A stretch of 64,000 bases of DNA from Galbibacter sp048266365. GTDB lineage: Bacteria; Bacteroidota; Bacteroidia; Flavobacteriales; Flavobacteriaceae. Below are positions 32,478 to 42,215 of this stretch, piece after piece. The stretch covers positions 1 through 64,000 of the forward strand of contig NZ_JBLWZP010000007.1 in assembly GCF_048266365.1 (NCBI RefSeq). The letters are read 5' to 3'. The position numbers were made by a program, and so were the translations under genes. The notes below the pieces were generated by a model that saw nothing but the letters and a program-made list of their open reading frames with translations, made no database searches and was not told the origin of the DNA. Each line of letters begins with the position of its first letter. Positions within the stretch are counted from its first letter, which is position 1.

Positions 32478-34847
32478 CTAGTGAATCTCATCCGTTTTTT
32501 GAATCTCGATCTGAATACTTGCTTCATTTCCATAGGAATCAACTAGGGTAATTCGGTGTTCCCCTTCACTAGGCAGTATGGCCATTTCATGAAAATATTT
32601 GGTTTCACCTATAAATGCATCATCTAGGTACCAATATAGTGTAGCATTGGAATCAGAATGTGCAATTTTACAAACGAGTTCATTGGTGCGACCGCTCAGA
32701 CTTTTTGTAAGTACGATTTTGCTCTGATCCTTTGGGTATATAAATTCGAATGGTTCTATGGCTAGATTCCCTTGACAATCCGATTTTAGAGGAGGGAGAC
32801 TTTCATAATAAGGATTGGTGGCTTTATAATAATAGGCCATGAGCGAGGGGAGTACAAACCATGGGCTAGTAATCATTTTTTCCATGGGATAACAGGAAGA
32901 ATTCACTTGGAACTGTTTGTTTTCATCTAAGTGTATCAATCGGTGATATGGGCAAACTTTAAAACGGATTCCGGCCAAAGGGGCTTGCCTAACTTCCACC
33001 GGACAAATCGGTGAAGCCAAATAACCGCTATTGGCACAGACTGAAATTTCGGTAAGGGCATCGTAGGGGGTGTCAAACCATGGATGTTGCGGGAGGGTGT
33101 TGAATACGTCGAACATTAGTGGGGCTGCACTTCCTACCCCTGTGGTCATCGGTCTACCTTCACCATCGGCATTACCAACCCAAACGCCAACGAGGTACTT
33201 TGAGGTCACCCCGATAGCCCATGCGTCTCGGTTTCCAAAGCTTGTTCCTGTTTTCCAGGCTACCGGTCTGGCATCTTTATAATACATCCACGCCTGTTCT
33301 CCATCTGGTCGGTTGACTTGTTTAAGCGCCTCCAAGGTCTGGAAAAGACTTCCAGCATCAAACAGTGGAGGTTGTTGGGATAGAGTTCCAAAATTGGCTT
33401 CTTTGCCTAAGATAATTATCGGATCAATAAACTCATTGTCGTAATACTCACTTGAGGTTTGGGTGTAGTGGTTAACTGTAGAAGCCATACCCGCATAGGC
33501 TTTACAAAGATCCCAAAGACTGCTTTCTGCTCCACCAAGGATCAAGGATAATCCGTAGTAATTAGCTGGCTTATCAATAAATCCTTGTCGCAGTCCCCTA
33601 AGCTCGGCATGAAATTTTTCCAATCCATAGGACTGGAGTAGGCGTACCGCCGGAACATTTAAGGATTGTATTAAGGCTTGTCTGGCTGGCACCGCTCCAG
33701 CGTATTGTTGGCTGTAATTCTCAGGTCTATAACCAGAGATCTGTGTAGGGACATCAGCCACCAAGGACTCAGGTAATAAGGTTCCATTGTTTAGCATTGC
33801 TGCATATAGAAATGGCTTTAATAAGCTCCCTGTGCTTCTAGGTGCCTTAATGATGTCGACATCCTTTTGATGAGCCCTACTAGTCGGGCTATTTCCAACA
33901 TAGGCCAATACTTCTCTACTCTCAATATCCATGACCATTACCGCGGCATTGAATACACCGTTTTGTTTTAACTGCTCGTAATGTCCTTTCACTAAATTAT
34001 TTACCTGCAGTTGGAGCTGGTAATCTATGGTAGAGCTTACCTTATGGCCACTGTTTTTTAGCGCCACTTCTTGTAAGAGATGAGGGGCGATATGGGGTAG
34101 TGCAAAGGGTTTATCCGGCAGGGGCTCTGTGAGCGCCAATTGATAGGTAAGGGAGTCTATTTTTTGGTTTTCGTATAACTTGGTGAGCAGGAGGTCTCTT
34201 TTTTTTCGAAGTGCCGATTTATTTTTTCCGGGATAGATGAGTGCCGGAGCATTGGGAAGCACGGCTAAGGTAGCACTTTCTGCCCATGAAAGTTGGTCGG
34301 ACGATAGACCGAAGTAGCGCCATGAAGCCATTTCCAATCCTACGACATTTCCACCGAAAGGGGCATGGGAGGCGTATAAGTTTAACAACTCATCCTTGCT
34401 GTACCTTAGTTCCGCACGTGTGGCCAAAATCAATTCGATGAATTTTTCAAAATAGGTGCGCCTCTTCCCTTCTCTGGAGAGTCGAATGACTTGTTGGGTT
34501 AGGGTGCTCCCTCCTCGAACAATTTTACCTGCTTTGATATTGCTCAACATGGCCTTGACCATTGAAGCGGGATTATAGCCTGGATGATAATAGAAATAGG
34601 CATCTTCAAATTCCAATATACATGTTTTGAACTTATAAGGGACACTGTCAATCTCAGGAAAGCGCCATTGTTGATCTTCAGCTATTCTAGCGCTAAGCAG
34701 GTGACCATCTCTACTTTGGATTACCGTTGCACTAGGTGCTGAGAACAATGTATTTGGCAAACAAAAATAATAGGCAATAGCCAAGAGAACCAATACGATT
34801 ATGATGCCATTTATTGTTGTGCTACCACGAATACCTTTGTAACTCAC
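32478..34847 (-). CDS. pbpC: Penicillin-binding protein 1C
   Basis: A 789-residue bifunctional peptidoglycan synthase anchored by one N-terminal helix (IIIVLVLLAIAYYFCLP). The glycosyltransferase 51 domain shows EDAYFYYHPG and RGGSTLTQQVIRLSR. The transpeptidase domain shows the active-site serine in STGSLLKP (Ser341), and the KTG motif in KTGTSFGNRDAW. A C-terminal BiPBP_C beta domain (about residues 700-789) is characteristic of PBP1C. It starts 17 bases after the alpha-2-macroglobulin stop. This gene pair recurs in many bacteria, and the partner is thought to trap proteases that breach the outer membrane while PBP1C repairs the wall. Confidence 0.96.
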   Translation of the reverse strand: MSYKGIRGSTTINGIIIVLVLLAIAYYFCLPNTLFSAPSATVIQSRDGHLLSARIAEDQQWRFPEIDSVPYKFKTCILEFEDAYFYYHPGYNPASMVKAMLSNIKAGKIVRGGSTLTQQVIRLSREGKRRTYFEKFIELILATRAELRYSKDELLNLYASHAPFGGNVVGLEMASWRYFGLSSDQLSWAESATLAVLPNAPALIYPGKNKSALRKKRDLLLTKLYENQKIDSLTYQLALTEPLPDKPFALPHIAPHLLQEVALKNSGHKVSSTIDYQLQLQVNNLVKGHYEQLKQNGVFNAAVMVMDIESREVLAYVGNSPTSRAHQKDVDIIKAPRSTGSLLKPFLYAAMLNNGTLLPESLVADVPTQISGYRPENYSQQYAGAVPARQALIQSLNVPAVRLLQSYGLEKFHAELRGLRQGFIDKPANYYGLSLILGGAESSLWDLCKAYAGMASTVNHYTQTSSEYYDNEFIDPIIILGKEANFGTLSQQPPLFDAGSLFQTLEALKQVNRPDGEQAWMYYKDARPVAWKTGTSFGNRDAWAIGVTSKYLVGVWVGNADGEGRPMTTGVGSAAPLMFDVFNTLPQHPWFDTPYDALTEISVCANSGYLASPICPVEVRQAPLAGIRFKVCPYHRLIHLDENKQFQVNSSCYPMEKMITSPWFVLPSLMAYYYKATNPYYESLPPLKSDCQGNLAIEPFEFIYPKDQSKIVLTKSLSGRTNELVCKIAHSDSNATLYWYLDDAFIGETKYFHEMAILPSEGEHRITLVDSYGNEASIQIEIQKTDEIH

Positions 34848-34864
34848 TCTGTACGAATTCTTGC

Positions 34865-37800
34865 TTACTGTTTAACCTCTACCCATTGTCCCCTAGTTCT
34901 GGCGAGGTAATTATTATCATACATGGCTTCACACTGCGTTGCCGGTAAATAATACCTTCCCAAATACGAGGCATTGAGTAATAATCTAAAGGTTTTACTT
35001 TCATTTTTCTTTAAATCAAAAAAGAAATTACATCGATCATCTCGGATATCGGTAAAGTTGACATCGTTAGCTTTAAAATCACCAAAGTCTGTAAAACGAG
35101 TATTAACGATTTCCCAACCACTAGGAATGAATTGAGTGAGTGCGAGATTGTGGATATCATCTGCTTTGGTATTGGTAATGGTAATCTCAGAAATAAAGTT
35201 TGTGCCCTGACTAAGACTACTGATGTCCATTGGTTTACCATTGCGACCTTTATAAACTACCGAAGCTTTTAAGTTTTGTTCTAATGGTTTTTCTGAGCCA
35301 ACCTCTAATTTTCCACTGGTGATCAAACGAACAAAAACCGTATTATCGCCCTTGTTACTGATATTGATGTTTTGTTCTCCGTTTGTGATAGCTAAGGCCC
35401 GATTCGCTAAGGATTTTTCCGTAGCTATGGTCTCGCTGTTGCCATTTAGAGTATAGGATACTTTCATGGATTTTCCACCGATATAATTGGCGAACTTTGA
35501 CATGGATAATAAACTATAAGCCGTGGTTTGAGTACTCATCCAGGTGTCGGATTCCAAAGCCTTGGCGATAGACTGGGCGAGCTCAAGAGCCTTTTCTTTT
35601 TTGTCGAGAAGCACTAGTGTTTCTAGCCCCATAGCCATGTTTCTTTGTGTAGATCCATAGGTGTGAAAGTCAAAACGTATGGGCTCGAAGGTGATGTTGG
35701 CATTTTCATAAATATGAGAGGCCACCTGAGCTTGACCTATGAGCGCATAGGCTGATGCAAGTCTTAATTTAGCATAATTTGAGATCCCGGGTGTTTCTCT
35801 AAGTCTATTCATAGAGGACACATCGGCTTTGCCCGCTAATGCTAAGGTATACAAGCGATAGGCCTGCGCAAGAGAAGAACTGGCTTCTGATGCTCTCCAC
35901 GCCTTGGCTCTTTGTTGCTGATGTTGAATCCATTTTGATTTAAATGCTATAGGCATCACATAACCTAATTTTTCCGCTTCCAATAAAAAATGACCGGCAT
36001 AAGAACTGCTCCAATCATTGGCAGAAGTTTGCCCCGGCCAGTATGAAAAACCGCCGCCCACCAGTTGGACTCTACCCAATCGATCAATAGCTTTCTCCAC
36101 ATTTTGCTGTATGTCTTTTTTCTTGTCAAATGTGAGATCGAAAATGCTGGATAAATAGAGTTGCGGGAATGCTGTAGAGGTGAGTTGTTCTATACAACCG
36201 TATGGATACTGAATTAAGTATTGCAAACGATTGCTAAAGTCCATTGGCGGCAAGGTAGAAAACTCTATTTGAGCGCTATTGCTACCTGGGACACCAAAGG
36301 CTTTGAAGTCAATGTCACGATCCTGATTTGCCTCTAATGTCAATGGCGTAACCTCCGTGGTGATAGGGTTGGGATTAATGACATCTAGTTCAATTTTGTA
36401 ACTCGCCTTTTGATTTAATGCTGTCGCAAGTACTTCAATTTCGCCAATACCCGTAATTTGATTTATCTGTAGGTCAAAAAACACCATTTTCTCATCAGGT
36501 TGATCAAAGGCAACAGTTTTCTTTGCGGAACCAATAATTTCAAAATGTGGATTTTCCATTAATTCTACCGTGACGTTTTTAACCGATGGTTCCATAGCAA
36601 ACACGGTTACCGGTAGTGTTACCCTTTCTTTAGGGGTTATTTTTCTAGGAGCAGATGCCAATACCATAAGCGGTTTTTTAACCGGTGTGGTTTTTTCTGC
36701 AATGCCATAGGCATTGTGATCGACATTCCCTGCGATGATCATAGTTCGTACTGAACCGATATATTTTGGAACATGAATTTGGTGCTTATGACGATGACCC
36801 GCCTCGAGTTGAAATGGTCCTAAAAATACTACCATGGGCTTAAATCGATTTGCTTTTTTCGTACTGGCGGCTGAGGCCATGCCGTCGCCCCCGATACTGA
36901 ACACCTGATCTATTCGTCCGCCGAAAGCACCAACAATCTGGTCGTACACATCCCAGGTTTTTACGCCTAATGCTTCTCTGGCAAAAAAATCATTCCAAGG
37001 GTTGGGAGTTTTAAAACTAGTGAGGTCCAATAAGCCGTCATCAACTACGGCCACGGTATACGTCATGGCTTTTGAGTTCTTTTCAGAAACTTCAATGGTG
37101 AAATTCTGCTCTGGAGTCAATTTATCCGGCATGGCGATAACCGGTTCTAACACTGTTTCTGGATTAGTGACTTTAACGGGTATAACGCCATACATCCGTA
37201 TTGGTGCATCGTTTGCAGTTGTCGCATGAGGCTGGATTAAAGAGATATGGATATAGACATTTGGTGCGTATTGGGAGAGCATAGGTACCTTAAATTTAGT
37301 CTCTCCTTTTTGGGTTAAAACCCACATGGATTTTAATACTTCATTGCCGTTTTCAACTGTTACTAAAGCACGCCCTCCTTCGGCTGAGGGAAATGTAACC
37401 TGTGCTTGTTGCCCCACAGTATAAGACTCTTTATCTGTAGAGAAAACCAGCATTGTGGCTATTTCAGAATCCTGATTTTTAGATTTTCCGGCCCAACCCG
37501 GCCAATCAAAGTAGACAGTCTCAGCTGTGGAGTGCATGCCTTTTTTATCTTCTACCCGTACTAAGTAACGTCCCCACTGCGGGTATTTGATATTAAATTT
37601 AAAGGAAGCTTTTCCATCGGCTTTGGTATCTAAAGTAGTGCTGTAAACCTTTTCTTGGTAGTTGCTGCTATTGAAGGTGGAAAGGTTTTCTTCGGAGGTA
37701 TCCCACCACCATCTCCAATTGATTTTGTATACGGTGACTTCTAAATCCTCTACAGCCAAAGGCTTTCCGGAGGCGTTTATTGTAACCACTTCAAAATTGT

Positions 37801-40387
37801 GATCTTGATCTGTTACCAGCATATTTCGCTCATCACCTTCGGGAACTTTTAGTCCAACAAAAGTCTGGTAAGGCGAATAGGTGGTGGAAAACACATCGGT
37901 ACTAAAGTCACCGCCGTTTTCATAAACTTTTGTAATAAAAGTCGCTTGTAATTGCCCTGGAGCTTTACCTTTTAATTGAGGGTTCAGGCTAAATGTTGCC
38001 TTGCCCTGTGAATTTACGCTTCCGTTATAGACTGTTTGATCCTGTGGAGAAAAAGAGGAAGTGGGGTCGTCAAAGACGTAATTAGGAAACCCTTCAAAGC
38101 TGGTGTGGGTTTTTGAAAACTTTACGTTAATGTCACTCTTTAAATTCTTTGCAATAGCACCGTGTAGCCAACGCACTTCGAGCTCTCCTTTTATGGGTTG
38201 TTCTGAACTTAGGATTTCTTTGTCCAAACTGGTTTTGATTTTAAGACGATTTGGTTTGATCGTCTCTATCTTAATTCGCTTAGTAAAGGTAGCTCCACCA
38301 ACCTTAACTTTTGCTAGATAATTACCAGTGGGAGCCTCGGGGTCTGTGGTGGTAGAAAAGTTAAAGAATCCTCCAATACCGTTAACTTCAGTTTTCTTGT
38401 CGATCACTTTCCCATAAGGGTCGGAGAGTTCAAACACAACAGGGTGTTGCTCAGGGATGGGGTTCTTTTTGTCGTTAAGAATGAAGTTGAGGTGGATGGT
38501 GTCTCCTGGGCGCCACACCCCTCTTTCACCGTAAATAAATCCTTTGATTCCTTTTTGTAATTCTACACCGGATACATCAAATTTACTGATGGAAAGCGTA
38601 TTTCCGTCATTGAGTTTGATATAAGTTTTTTCATTGTTTCTTTGGGCAATTGCAAAATAGGCAGGAGTTGGGGCATCAAATATAGCTGTCCCTTCAGCTC
38701 CTGTTACTACAGATCCAATAGCTTGTTGTTGGTAATTGTAAAATGTGACTTTGGTATCCCCCAAAGGTAGGGTGGAAACTATATGGTTCACCGCGACAAA
38801 ATAGGACTCATTCTTTCCTTTTTTAACGGTCAATGCAAGATCACTTGCAATGATATTTGTAGAGGTCACTTTATTGTAATAATAAGAATTGCTACAGGGA
38901 TCCTCTCTGTCATTCCAATTGTAGTCGTCTCCGTAATTGTTGTAGTAGTACGAATCATCTGTCGGATCCCATTGCTTTGTGTCTAACATAGCCTGCTCGT
39001 AATCATCGAAGTTGTTGAGTTCAAATTGAGCTTGATTATCTTCACAAGTATAGGCACTGTATTTTTTATCAAAAGTGAATTCAACACGATAAATAGCACC
39101 GGGATCAGGACTGATAATCTCGCGAAGATCTAGAGCGTATGCTTTCCAATCCCCAGTATTCTCGGTTAAATTACTTTGAAGCTGAATTGCTTTTTTAGCA
39201 ATAGGTCTTCCGACATTTCTTAAGCTATTGGACTGATCTAAATCCGAATTTTGGAGGAATTGTAAAATATTGTCTTGGTAAACCTTAATTACCGTTACAT
39301 CCACAGCTTTGAGATTAACGGCTTCAAAGTTTATTTTTAAGTTGTTGGAACTCGGAAGTATATTCCCGCTACTGAGTAGTCTAACCTGTGGTTTTAATTG
39401 TTCAAAGGCGACCCGTTCTTGTAGGACTGTTTTTAGAGGATCCCCATGTACATTGACGATACCCTCAAAAAGAGTTAGGTTGGAAACTCCTTTTATTGTT
39501 TGATCAGGATATACCTTTAATACATTGCCTTCCACTATGAATGAAAGCTTATCAGCACCCTCTAGGCTTACTAATCCATCTAGGTTTTGATCCTTTTTAA
39601 GTGGATCTGAGAAGTTGATTTCCAGATATTGATTTTCTCCGCCAAAAGTGATCACATCAACAACTGTGAAATTTGCTTTTCCCGGGATCATAACGATTGC
39701 CTCACCCTTGTCTTGGATTTTGGCACTACTGCCATCCCAGCTTATCAAAATTTCGGAATCCTCTTCGAATCGTTGAATACTATCTATAGTAAATGGGATT
39801 TGCGTACCTTTTTTTATGGATTGATCAAATCTTACAGTCAAGGGCTCTCCGTTTTGTGTAGCACTAACCAGGGATTTAGCAGTGTTTAAGTCCATAACAT
39901 CGCTACTTCTGAGCATTCCTTTGAGGTATTGCCAGTTTTTATTGTAGGATTGAAGGTGTTCGGTGATAATATTAAATTGTTGTTTTATAGTTTTTAACTT
40001 GAATGTAAAGGTTTTTAATTCAGGATCAACACTGTCAATAATTGCCTTTAAATCCAGAGAAAAGCTATATTCTGTATCCTGTTTAAAACCGTGCTCGGGG
40101 ATAAATGCAATACTTTGATTGTTTAGTGCTACAACCTTGCCTTCTGTTCTCGGACTCACCTGAAAAACACCATCTTCTAATATTTGATCCTCCAGAAGTT
40201 TGGAAGAAGGATTTCTCAGTACTACACGAACCTCGGATTGGGTTGAGATTACACCAGTGGTAACATTGGAAATGTACTCCCGAAACTTATACAAATTTTC
40301 TAGGCTTTTGGTGGCGTCATCCTTTTTGTTGTTACACCCTACAAGTAGGATCGTAAGCGTAATAAACAGTATATTTTTGATCGGCAT
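34865..40387 (-). CDS. Bacterial alpha-2-macroglobulin lipoprotein (thioester type)
   Basis: A 1840-residue periplasmic protease trap. The lipoprotein signal is MPIKNILFITLTILLVGC (Cys18) followed by NNKK. Many macroglobulin (MG) beta domains follow. MG-like signatures include the VYGERGVWRPGDTIHLNF-type segment (GFIYGERGVWRPGDT) and the bait region in between. The thioester motif CIEQ lies at residues 1398-1401 within the alpha/alpha toroid domain (YPYGCIEQLTSTAFPQLYL), so it is the covalent-trapping type. A C-terminal receptor-like domain ends the protein. It is first in the operon with pbpC 17 bases downstream, the classic arrangement of the colonisation-type A2M. Confidence 0.94.
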   Translation of the reverse strand: MPIKNILFITLTILLVGCNNKKDDATKSLENLYKFREYISNVTTGVISTQSEVRVVLRNPSSKLLEDQILEDGVFQVSPRTEGKVVALNNQSIAFIPEHGFKQDTEYSFSLDLKAIIDSVDPELKTFTFKLKTIKQQFNIITEHLQSYNKNWQYLKGMLRSSDVMDLNTAKSLVSATQNGEPLTVRFDQSIKKGTQIPFTIDSIQRFEEDSEILISWDGSSAKIQDKGEAIVMIPGKANFTVVDVITFGGENQYLEINFSDPLKKDQNLDGLVSLEGADKLSFIVEGNVLKVYPDQTIKGVSNLTLFEGIVNVHGDPLKTVLQERVAFEQLKPQVRLLSSGNILPSSNNLKINFEAVNLKAVDVTVIKVYQDNILQFLQNSDLDQSNSLRNVGRPIAKKAIQLQSNLTENTGDWKAYALDLREIISPDPGAIYRVEFTFDKKYSAYTCEDNQAQFELNNFDDYEQAMLDTKQWDPTDDSYYYNNYGDDYNWNDREDPCSNSYYYNKVTSTNIIASDLALTVKKGKNESYFVAVNHIVSTLPLGDTKVTFYNYQQQAIGSVVTGAEGTAIFDAPTPAYFAIAQRNNEKTYIKLNDGNTLSISKFDVSGVELQKGIKGFIYGERGVWRPGDTIHLNFILNDKKNPIPEQHPVVFELSDPYGKVIDKKTEVNGIGGFFNFSTTTDPEAPTGNYLAKVKVGGATFTKRIKIETIKPNRLKIKTSLDKEILSSEQPIKGELEVRWLHGAIAKNLKSDINVKFSKTHTSFEGFPNYVFDDPTSSFSPQDQTVYNGSVNSQGKATFSLNPQLKGKAPGQLQATFITKVYENGGDFSTDVFSTTYSPYQTFVGLKVPEGDERNMLVTDQDHNFEVVTINASGKPLAVEDLEVTVYKINWRWWWDTSEENLSTFNSSNYQEKVYSTTLDTKADGKASFKFNIKYPQWGRYLVRVEDKKGMHSTAETVYFDWPGWAGKSKNQDSEIATMLVFSTDKESYTVGQQAQVTFPSAEGGRALVTVENGNEVLKSMWVLTQKGETKFKVPMLSQYAPNVYIHISLIQPHATTANDAPIRMYGVIPVKVTNPETVLEPVIAMPDKLTPEQNFTIEVSEKNSKAMTYTVAVVDDGLLDLTSFKTPNPWNDFFAREALGVKTWDVYDQIVGAFGGRIDQVFSIGGDGMASAASTKKANRFKPMVVFLGPFQLEAGHRHKHQIHVPKYIGSVRTMIIAGNVDHNAYGIAEKTTPVKKPLMVLASAPRKITPKERVTLPVTVFAMEPSVKNVTVELMENPHFEIIGSAKKTVAFDQPDEKMVFFDLQINQITGIGEIEVLATALNQKASYKIELDVINPNPITTEVTPLTLEANQDRDIDFKAFGVPGSNSAQIEFSTLPPMDFSNRLQYLIQYPYGCIEQLTSTAFPQLYLSSIFDLTFDKKKDIQQNVEKAIDRLGRVQLVGGGFSYWPGQTSANDWSSSYAGHFLLEAEKLGYVMPIAFKSKWIQHQQQRAKAWRASEASSSLAQAYRLYTLALAGKADVSSMNRLRETPGISNYAKLRLASAYALIGQAQVASHIYENANITFEPIRFDFHTYGSTQRNMAMGLETLVLLDKKEKALELAQSIAKALESDTWMSTQTTAYSLLSMSKFANYIGGKSMKVSYTLNGNSETIATEKSLANRALAITNGEQNINISNKGDNTVFVRLITSGKLEVGSEKPLEQNLKASVVYKGRNGKPMDISSLSQGTNFISEITITNTKADDIHNLALTQFIPSGWEIVNTRFTDFGDFKANDVNFTDIRDDRCNFFFDLKKNESKTFRLLLNASYLGRYYLPATQCEAMYDNNYLARTRGQWVEVKQ

Positions 40388-40430
40388 TTTGTTGGTTTTA
40401 AAATTTTAAATTCGGTGTTATGATGTTGAT

Positions 40431-41486
40431 CTACTGATCTTCACTGTATAATTCAATGGATAATGTACCTGTTTTATCGATGCTTGCTCTGAACATTCCG
40501 GAGGTATTAAATACTGTTGCAATATTCCCCTTTTGATCGATTCCTATAATTCCGCCATCACCTCCCATTTCAGGCAGCTTTTCATGAATGACTTTATTTG
40601 CTGCTTCTTGTAGACTGAGACCAGCATACTCCATCATTGCAGAAATGTCGTAGGCAATCACCCCGCGAATAAAGAATTCACCCCAACCTGTAGCTGAGAT
40701 TCCACAGGTTGAATTGTTGGCATAGGTGCCTGCTCCAATAATAGGAGAATCGCCTATGCGTCCCCATCGCTTATTGGTCATTCCTCCTGTTGAGGTTCCT
40801 GCTGCGATGTTACCACTTTTATCCAGAGCAACACAGCCTACGGTTCCGAATTTTTCATCCTTTGCAAAGGGGTCATAATAACTAGTTTTTGAAGCACTAT
40901 CCCTATGCTGTGCACGCTTTAAAGCTTTCATCCGACTTTCGGTATAGAAGTATTCTGGATCCACTAAGGTCAGCCCGACTTCTTTAGCAAAGGTTTCAGC
41001 ACCTTTTCTAGCCATCATTACATGTTCAGACTGCTCCATAACGGCTCGTGCTAAAGTAATTGGGTTTTTAACGGTGGTTACCCCGGCAACGGCACCCGCA
41101 TTTTTAGTTTTTCCTTCCATAATGGAAGCGTCGAGTTCGTTTGTGCCAGCATTGGTGAAAACAGCACCTTTCCCGGCATTAAACAATGGGGAATCTTCCA
41201 GAATTCTAATAGAAGTTTCCACCGCATCCAAGCTTGTCCCGCCATTTTCCAATATTTCATAACCACTGCGAACTGATTTTTCCAATACCGTTTTATAGGC
41301 CAATTCCATGGAGTCAGAAATGTTCTCCTTTAGAATTGTGCCTGCACCTGCGTGAATCACGATGGCTAATGTTTCTTTTTCAATTTGGATTTGAACTTGA
41401 TCCGCAGAGTTGGATGGATTGTTTCCTTTGTTGCAGGCGCACAATAATAGGCTGATGCATAGGAAAAAGATATTTTTTTTCATCAC
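40431..41486 (-). CDS. Isoaspartyl peptidase/L-asparaginase lipoprotein
   Basis: A 351-residue Ntn-hydrolase of the plant-type asparaginase family. The precursor self-cleaves before the nucleophile Thr215 in FGTVGCVALDKSGNIAAGTST, which is followed by GGMTNKRWGRIGDSPIIGAGTYA. The alpha subunit has IHAGAGT, GGTSLDAVE and DSPLFNAGKGAVF. It degrades beta-aspartyl dipeptides and asparagine. An N-terminal lipoprotein signal (FLCISLLLCAC, then NKGNN) places it in the periplasm or outer membrane, unlike cytosolic IaaA. It stands 43 bases upstream of the macroglobulin gene on the same strand, so cotranscription is possible. Confidence 0.93.
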   Translation of the reverse strand: MMKKNIFFLCISLLLCACNKGNNPSNSADQVQIQIEKETLAIVIHAGAGTILKENISDSMELAYKTVLEKSVRSGYEILENGGTSLDAVETSIRILEDSPLFNAGKGAVFTNAGTNELDASIMEGKTKNAGAVAGVTTVKNPITLARAVMEQSEHVMMARKGAETFAKEVGLTLVDPEYFYTESRMKALKRAQHRDSASKTSYYDPFAKDEKFGTVGCVALDKSGNIAAGTSTGGMTNKRWGRIGDSPIIGAGTYANNSTCGISATGWGEFFIRGVIAYDISAMMEYAGLSLQEAANKVIHEKLPEMGGDGGIIGIDQKGNIATVFNTSGMFRASIDKTGTLSIELYSEDQ

Positions 41487-41921
41487 GGAAAAGAAATGGT
41501 TTAGCAGTTTAAGATACTAAATTTAACGTTTTTAGAGCGATCTCTGCAATAAAATCTGTAAAATCAAACTCAGGTACATGTTACTTGAACTCAAAGTCTC
41601 CGATTTTTAGTTGCAAAGGTTAAAAATAGAAGAAAAACCGGTATAAGTAGTGGTAATTCTGTTTTTTATCATTCATAAATCGTATATAATTGATGTTTAA
41701 TTTTATATTTTAAAATTTTTATTTCACATTTAGCGAACATAAATCATATAGTTGTGCTTTTTTATTCAGTCCAAGCATACTCTATTTGGTTTTTTAGTTG
41801 CAACGAAATCGGCGCCGATTTTTTTATTAAAAGACTGAATGCCCAACTGAAGACTGAGAAATAGACTGAATTAATTGTTTAACCAGTCGGTTATATAATA
41901 CCGCCCCAATACATTTAAATT
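41487..41921. other. 435-base repeat-bearing gap upstream of the small peptide gene
   Basis: No gene is visible. The right half holds a perfect 16-base palindrome AAATCGGCGCCGATTT (41806-41821) followed by T residues; three copies of AGACTGA (41832, 41851, 41863) with a related AACTGA between the first two; an inverse copy TTCAGTC at 41764-41770; and AACC-AGTC-GGTT (about 41880-41891), a small hairpin sharing CAGTC. These look like binding sites or a structured leader for the gene at 41922. The left half is AT-rich, without clear signals. Confidence 0.5.
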
Positions 41922-42131
41922 ATGAAAATTCTAAAAACATTTATCCTTGGAACTATATTTCTTTTTGGATTGACTGCCATGTCTTCCAATGAAGAAAACT
42001 TAAAATCAACATCTGAGAAAATAGTTGTTAAGGAACAGCAAGCATGTCAGTTGATTTTTACTGAATGTGATGGTTTATACCCCGATGACCACAATGGTTT
42101 TGACGAGTGTATGACTAGATCGGGTTGCTAA
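41922..42131 (+). CDS. Small secreted four-cysteine peptide
   Basis: A 69-residue precursor. The Sec signal (MKILKTFILGTIFLFGLTAM) is followed by a Lys/Glu linker and a C-terminal segment with four Cys in CQLIFTEC and CMTRSGC spacing, suggesting two disulfide bonds in a ~28-residue mature core. I do not recognise a family. It sits before a GLPGLI gene and a TonB-receptor remnant, and a hairpin follows it at once. Possible roles (a secreted toxin, a bacteriocin-like peptide or a chaperone partner) are guesses. Coding is supported by the good signal peptide, the Bacteroidota-like leader and the strong terminator. Confidence 0.6.
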   Translation: MKILKTFILGTIFLFGLTAMSSNEENLKSTSEKIVVKEQQACQLIFTECDGLYPDDHNGFDECMTRSGC

Positions 42132-42138
42132 TTAATTT

Positions 42139-42196
42139 AAAATAGTTCCTGTGAAAGATAGATTTTTGAATTGTAAAGTCTGGCAGGAACTATTTT
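42139..42196 (+). terminator. Long hairpin after the small peptide gene
   Basis: AAAATAGTTCCTG (42139-42151) pairs perfectly over 13 bp with CAGGAACTATTTT (42184-42196). The loop is 32 bases, larger than in classical terminators. It lies eight bases after the peptide stop and 20 bases before the GLPGLI pseudogene, so it may attenuate read-through. Confidence 0.6.
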
Positions 42197-42215
42197 CAAC
42201 ATTAAATTGATAAGA

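Noticed and set aside
41832..41869. AGACTGA repeats as a CRISPR array
   Set aside because: Repeat unit of seven bases and spacings of 19 and 12 bases are far too short; no cas genes nearby.
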